Assembly: GCA_900556165.1 (NCBI GenBank)
Contig: USNP01000016.1
Coordinates: 1 to 9,330 of the forward strand
Direction of reading: 5' to 3'
From: an uncultured bacterium
GTDB taxonomy: Bacteria > Patescibacteriota > Saccharimonadia > Saccharimonadales > Saccharimonadaceae
Length of the DNA stretch: 9,330 bases
Part shown: piece by piece, positions 5,954 through 9,330 of the stretch
Layout of the letters: each line of letters begins with the position of its first letter
Position numbering within the stretch: position 1 is the stretch's first letter
Made by a program: the position numbers and the translations under genes
The notes under the pieces: generated by a model
The model's database searches: none
Told to the model about the DNA's origin: nothing
What the model saw: only the letters and a program-made list of their open reading frames with translations

Positions 5954-7174
5954 ATGCCAGAAATTATACCAAATGAAGTTCAAACTTTTGCTAAAATTAA
6001 AGTTGTAGGTATTGGCGGAGCTGGGGGTAGCGCCGTAAATCGAATGAAAGATGTTGGGCTTAACAATATTGAATTTATTGCGATGAATACAGATGCGCAA
6101 GCTTTGTATAAATCGAAAGCTGATAAGAAAATTCACCTTGGCCGAGAGACAACAAATGGTCTGGGTGCTGGTGCGGACCCAATTGTTGGTGAGAGTGCTG
6201 CGCTTGAATCTCGCGAAGAAATTCGTGAGGCTCTTGATGGTGCAGATATGGTGTTTATTGCGATTGGTGCTGGTGGTGGAACTGGTTCTGGCGCTGGTCA
6301 TGTTGTGGCTGAAATTGCCCGCGAAATGGGCATTTTAGTGATTGGTGTTGCAACTCGCCCATTCGCTTTCGAAGGTGCAAAACGCAAAACTAACGCCGAC
6401 TGGGCGATCGAAAAACTCGCCGCTGCGGTTGATACGCTGATTACAATTCCTAACGATCGACTTCTTCAAACTGTTGATCGAAATCTTCCACTTCTTGAAA
6501 CTTTCAAAATTGCTGATGATGTTCTTCGACAGGGTGTTCAGGGAATTTCAGAACTTATTACTGAACATGGTTTGATTAACCTTGACTTTGCGGATGTTAA
6601 GTCGATTATGAGCAACGCCGGTTCAGCTTTAATGGGGATTGGTCGCGCGAGTGGTGATAATCGTGCACAAAAGGCTGCCGAACAAGCAATTGAAAGTCCA
6701 ATGATTGAAGTTTCAATTGATGGAGCGCGTGGTGTACTGTTTAATGTTGCAGGTGGATATGATATGAGTATGAGTGAAATTCAAGAAGCTGCCGAAATTA
6801 TTACTGGTGCAGTCGCTCCTGATGCTAATATTATTTTTGGTGCAACTTTAAATCCAGAACTAGAAGACGAATTGATTATTACGGTTGTTGCGACAGGTTT
6901 TGATCGTGATTATAGTGAACCGGTAGTAAATTCACTTGAATCTGCCGTTTCAAAAACTTTCAATCTTGAAGATGAACATACCGAAATTCAAGAAATTGAT
7001 AAGAAAATTTCAAATGCAATTGACATGGAATTAAAAAACGAAGAAAAAACTTCGGCTGAAGATTTCGCAAGCGATATTGAAACAAAAAATATCTGGACTC
7101 AGGACGAAGAAAAAGATGAAAGTGATATTCCTGCATTTTTGCGCCGTCGGAAACGCAATAAAAGGGAAGATTAA
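5954..7174 (+). CDS. ftsZ: Cell division protein FtsZ
   Basis: This tubulin-like GTPase forms the Z-ring. In the 406-aa protein, the N-terminal nucleotide motif is GIGGAGGSAVNRM (19-31), and the tubulin signature reads GGGTGSG (107-113) rather than the usual bacterial GGGTGTG. RPFAFEGAKR (135-144) and IPNDRLL (165-171) follow, and the T7 synergy loop NLDFADV (209-215) keeps both acidic catalytic residues. An acidic linker (about 318-390) leads to a conserved tail, DIPAFLRRRKR (391-401), the peptide that binds FtsA. It has a strong SD and its own extended -10. Its TAA stop shares one base with the ATG of the next gene. All polymerisation-critical residues seem present, so it should be active. 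Confidence 0.97.
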   Translation: MPEIIPNEVQTFAKIKVVGIGGAGGSAVNRMKDVGLNNIEFIAMNTDAQALYKSKADKKIHLGRETTNGLGAGADPIVGESAALESREEIREALDGADMVFIAIGAGGGTGSGAGHVVAEIAREMGILVIGVATRPFAFEGAKRKTNADWAIEKLAAAVDTLITIPNDRLLQTVDRNLPLLETFKIADDVLRQGVQGISELITEHGLINLDFADVKSIMSNAGSALMGIGRASGDNRAQKAAEQAIESPMIEVSIDGARGVLFNVAGGYDMSMSEIQEAAEIITGAVAPDANIIFGATLNPELEDELIITVVATGFDRDYSEPVVNSLESAVSKTFNLEDEHTEIQEIDKKISNAIDMELKNEEKTSAEDFASDIETKNIWTQDEEKDESDIPAFLRRRKRNKRED

Positions 7175-7629
7175 TGGAGTTTAAACTCGACGAAACTAAG
7201 GTTCTTGAAAGTCGAATGTCGGTTGACGGCCAATCTGTTCGCCGTCGCCGAGTTGCTCCAGATGGCACTCGTTTTACTACTTATGAGCGGATTGAAAAGT
7301 CGCGAATCGTTGTGATGAAATCACATGGTGGTCGCGAGGATTTTAGCCGTGAAAAACTTAAGAGTTCAATTATTCGCTCAATTGGTAAGTTTATTTCTGA
7401 CCTTCAAGTTGAAGAAATTATTAATCGTGTTGAAAATGAGCTTCTTCAAAAATCAAGCAAAGTCTCTTCGCATCAGATTGGTGAAGCAGTACTTTCTGTG
7501 CTTTTCGAAATGAATAAAGTTGCGTATATTCGTTTTGCGAGTGTTTTTAACGGTTTCCAAACGGTTGAAGATTTTGAAGAGATTTTAGATAAGATTAGAG
7601 GTGAAAATGAAAATCACAATTGTTTATAG
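7174..7629 (+). CDS. nrdR: NrdR-family ATP-cone protein lacking the zinc-ribbon cysteines
   Basis: NrdR represses ribonucleotide reductase genes, using an N-terminal zinc ribbon to bind DNA and an ATP-cone to sense ATP/dATP. This 151-aa protein keeps the NrdR frame: TKVLESR (8-14), the RRRR patch (23-26), RFTTYERIE (33-41), an ATP-cone starting VVMKSHGGREDFSREKL (46-62), and the VAYIRFASVF signature (116-125). Both CxxC pairs of the ribbon are gone: the first knuckle is replaced by MEFKLDE, and RRRR is followed by VAPDGTR where family members have a second CxxC. The only cysteine is C150 in the tail. The start overlaps the ftsZ stop (TAATG), with AAAGGGAAG upstream. The homology is clear; whether it still binds NrdR boxes is unknown. 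No NrdR-box pair was recognised in this window. Confidence 0.85.
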   Translation: MEFKLDETKVLESRMSVDGQSVRRRRVAPDGTRFTTYERIEKSRIVVMKSHGGREDFSREKLKSSIIRSIGKFISDLQVEEIINRVENELLQKSSKVSSHQIGEAVLSVLFEMNKVAYIRFASVFNGFQTVEDFEEILDKIRGENENHNCL

Positions 7630-7867
7630 GGAAGAGAGTGATCATGCTCGCGAAGTTTTTGATTTTTTGCGTGATTTTGAAAAAAGAACAGGGCAAACCA
7701 TTGAAGAGATTAATCCAGATTCACCAAGGAATGAGTTTTTTATTCGAGCGTATGATATTGTTGAATATCCAACAATTTTAGCTTTGACAGATGAGGGAAA
7801 AGTATTAAATCAATGGCGTGGGCGACCTTTACCAATGATTGATGAAGTCAGTTATTATTTGCGGTAA
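7607..7867 (+). CDS. Small thioredoxin-fold protein without redox cysteines
   Basis: The 86-aa protein looks like a minimal thioredoxin/glutaredoxin fold: strand MKITIVY (1-7), a helix from about residue 12, and a cis-Pro motif in VEYPTILAL (49-57), followed by a strand-turn with DEGKVLNQWRGRP. No CxxC is present at the position after strand 1 (REESDHAREV), and the protein has no cysteine at all, so it cannot be a dithiol reductase. ATG 7607 is preferred over GTG 7601, because AGAGG (7597-7601) then sits five bases upstream. It overlaps the 3' end of the NrdR gene by 23 bp and is the last gene of the ftsA-ftsZ unit. Function is unknown: perhaps a binding or scaffold protein. A glutaredoxin-like name would be misleading. 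Confidence 0.65.
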   Translation: MKITIVYREESDHAREVFDFLRDFEKRTGQTIEEINPDSPRNEFFIRAYDIVEYPTILALTDEGKVLNQWRGRPLPMIDEVSYYLR

Positions 7868-7888
7868 AAGTCTTGATAAATTCTGTGT

Positions 7889-7911
7889 AGAGAATTGGAA
7901 TTCAGTTCTTT
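7889..7911 (+). terminator. Possible weak terminator after the fts unit
   Basis: Arms AGAATTG (7891-7897) and CAGTTCT (7903-7909) can form a 7-bp stem with one G-T pair and a 5-nt loop. Only a short, interrupted T run follows, so termination here is uncertain. Nothing else was found between 7868 and 7933. Confidence 0.3.
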
Positions 7912-7933
7912 AAGTAATATTTCAAATTTTTCC

Positions 7934-7962
7934 TTGATTTTTTATCGAAAATTTGCTAAAAT
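7934..7962 (+). promoter_or_regulatory. Promoter of the T-box leader
   Basis: The -35 element TTGATT (7934-7939), a 17-bp spacer and the -10 TAAAAT (7957-7962), with an extended -10 TG at 7954-7955, form a good promoter. Transcription would start near 7969, giving an untranslated leader of about 218 nt before the methyltransferase GTG (8187). This is by far the longest leader in the window. Confidence 0.7.
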
Positions 7963-7968
7963 TGAGGT

Positions 7969-8165
7969 TGTAAAAGCGTTTTATTTTGATAAATGAGCGG
8001 CTATCAACCGCGAAGCTCTCAGAAGAAAGGTTTCGAAAACTGATTAGAACTGGGCGGGAAGGCTCCGTGAAAGCTAAAATTAAGAGCTAAAAGAATCACT
8101 TCTTTTGGAATCGAGATGGTATCGCCGAGATTGCTTGGTTCTCGAATCTAAAAGAGGTGATTTTT
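7969..8165 (+). promoter_or_regulatory. T-box riboswitch, predicted isoleucine-specific, ultrashort stem I type
   Basis: T-box leaders pair a codon-like specifier with a tRNA anticodon and the uncharged tRNA 3' end with a UGGN bulge. Here a hairpin GCGG (7997-8000)/CCGC (8008-8011) displays a 7-nt loop CTATCAA with ATC at 8003-8005. A stem III candidate, AAAAGAA/TTCTTTT (8089-8106), comes next. The antiterminator follows: A1 arms TCGAGA (8111-8116) and TCTCGA (8140-8145), a 7-nt bulge TGGTATC (8117-8123), and A2 arms GCC/GGT (8124-8126, 8137-8139). This arrangement matches the canonical T-box closely. UGGU fits a tRNA with discriminator A, as in tRNA-Ile. A specifier in a terminal loop is the layout I recall for the class II (ultrashort) ileS T-boxes of Actinobacteria. 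The downstream gene is a DNA methyltransferase, not a synthetase. Confidence 0.75.
8094..8165 (+). terminator. Terminator-type hairpin of the T-box leader
   Basis: AATCACTTCTTTT (8094-8106) can pair with AAAAGAGGTGATT (8150-8162) over 13 bp (one G-T pair), followed by T5 (8161-8165). The 5' arm reuses the 3' half of the stem III hairpin, so the two folds exclude each other. The 3' arm also contains an SD-like AGAGGTGAT, but no start codon lies at a proper distance from it. Transcription termination is therefore the simpler reading. Confidence 0.55.
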
Positions 8166-8186
8166 AATTTAGGAAAGGTGTGATAA

Positions 8187-9330
<1,144 letters not shown>

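Noticed and set aside
7601..7606. GTG 7601 as start of the thioredoxin-fold gene
   Set aside because: The GTG overlaps the AGAGG Shine-Dalgarno, which is correctly spaced for ATG 7607.
57..7867. UGA recoded to glycine, as in Gracilibacteria/Absconditabacteria
   Set aside because: No TGA is used as a stop in the eleven complete genes, which first raised the idea, but no in-frame TGA is needed anywhere and glycines are encoded by GGN.
8150..8186. SD-like AGAGGTGAT (8153-8161) as the ribosome site of a small leader peptide
   Set aside because: No ATG, GTG or TTG at a usable spacing opens a frame; the only nearby GTG (8178-8180) is followed at once by TGA. The element fits better as an arm of the hairpin.

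Overview
All genes lie on the + strand in compact, AT-rich bacterial DNA. Short intergenic gaps, several overlaps, CCA-encoded tRNAs, a division locus reduced to ftsA-ftsZ, and promoters placed on top of start codons suggest a streamlined genome. My best guess is Candidatus Saccharibacteria (TM7) or another Patescibacteria lineage. This is inference, since no 16S rRNA or other decisive marker is present. The genetic code looks standard: ten visible stop codons are TAA, one is TAG, and no TGA interrupts a conserved domain.

Layout. (1) 1-1436: rpsU (bS21), yqeY, then a class I glutamine-amidotransferase-like peptidase, ending in an intrinsic terminator. (2) 1441-2064: a type IV pilin-like protein with its own near-consensus promoter. 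A run of ten G fills the spacer between -35 and -10, the hallmark layout of a phase-variable promoter. (3) 2082-4337: adk and map overlap, followed by a zinc-type cation diffusion facilitator. (4) 4351-4643: a strong promoter, tRNA-Thr(UGU), tRNA-Tyr(GUA) and a terminator. (5) 4668-7867: ftsA, ftsZ, an NrdR homologue that has lost every zinc-ribbon cysteine, and a cysteine-free thioredoxin-fold protein. (6) 7934-8186: a promoter and a structured leader that reads as a T-box riboswitch. It has an AUC (Ile) triplet in a 7-nt hairpin loop and a textbook UGGN-bulge antiterminator. (7) 8187-9330: an EcoRI-type adenine-specific DNA methyltransferase, cut by the window edge and running into a (GA)27 tract.

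How it works together. The first five segments are core functions: ribosome, Met removal, nucleotide balance, metal export, decoding and cell division. Two features stand out as accessory and switch-like: the pilin gene with its G-tract promoter, and the methyltransferase behind an isoleucine-type T-box. The methyltransferase may have been inserted between a T-box and its original gene (ileS would be the expected one), or it may really be controlled by Ile-tRNA charging. The sequence beyond the window is needed to decide. Three genes (rpsU, pilin, ftsA) have promoters that predict leaderless or almost leaderless mRNAs, whereas yqeY, adk, map, ftsZ and the methyltransferase carry Shine-Dalgarno sequences.
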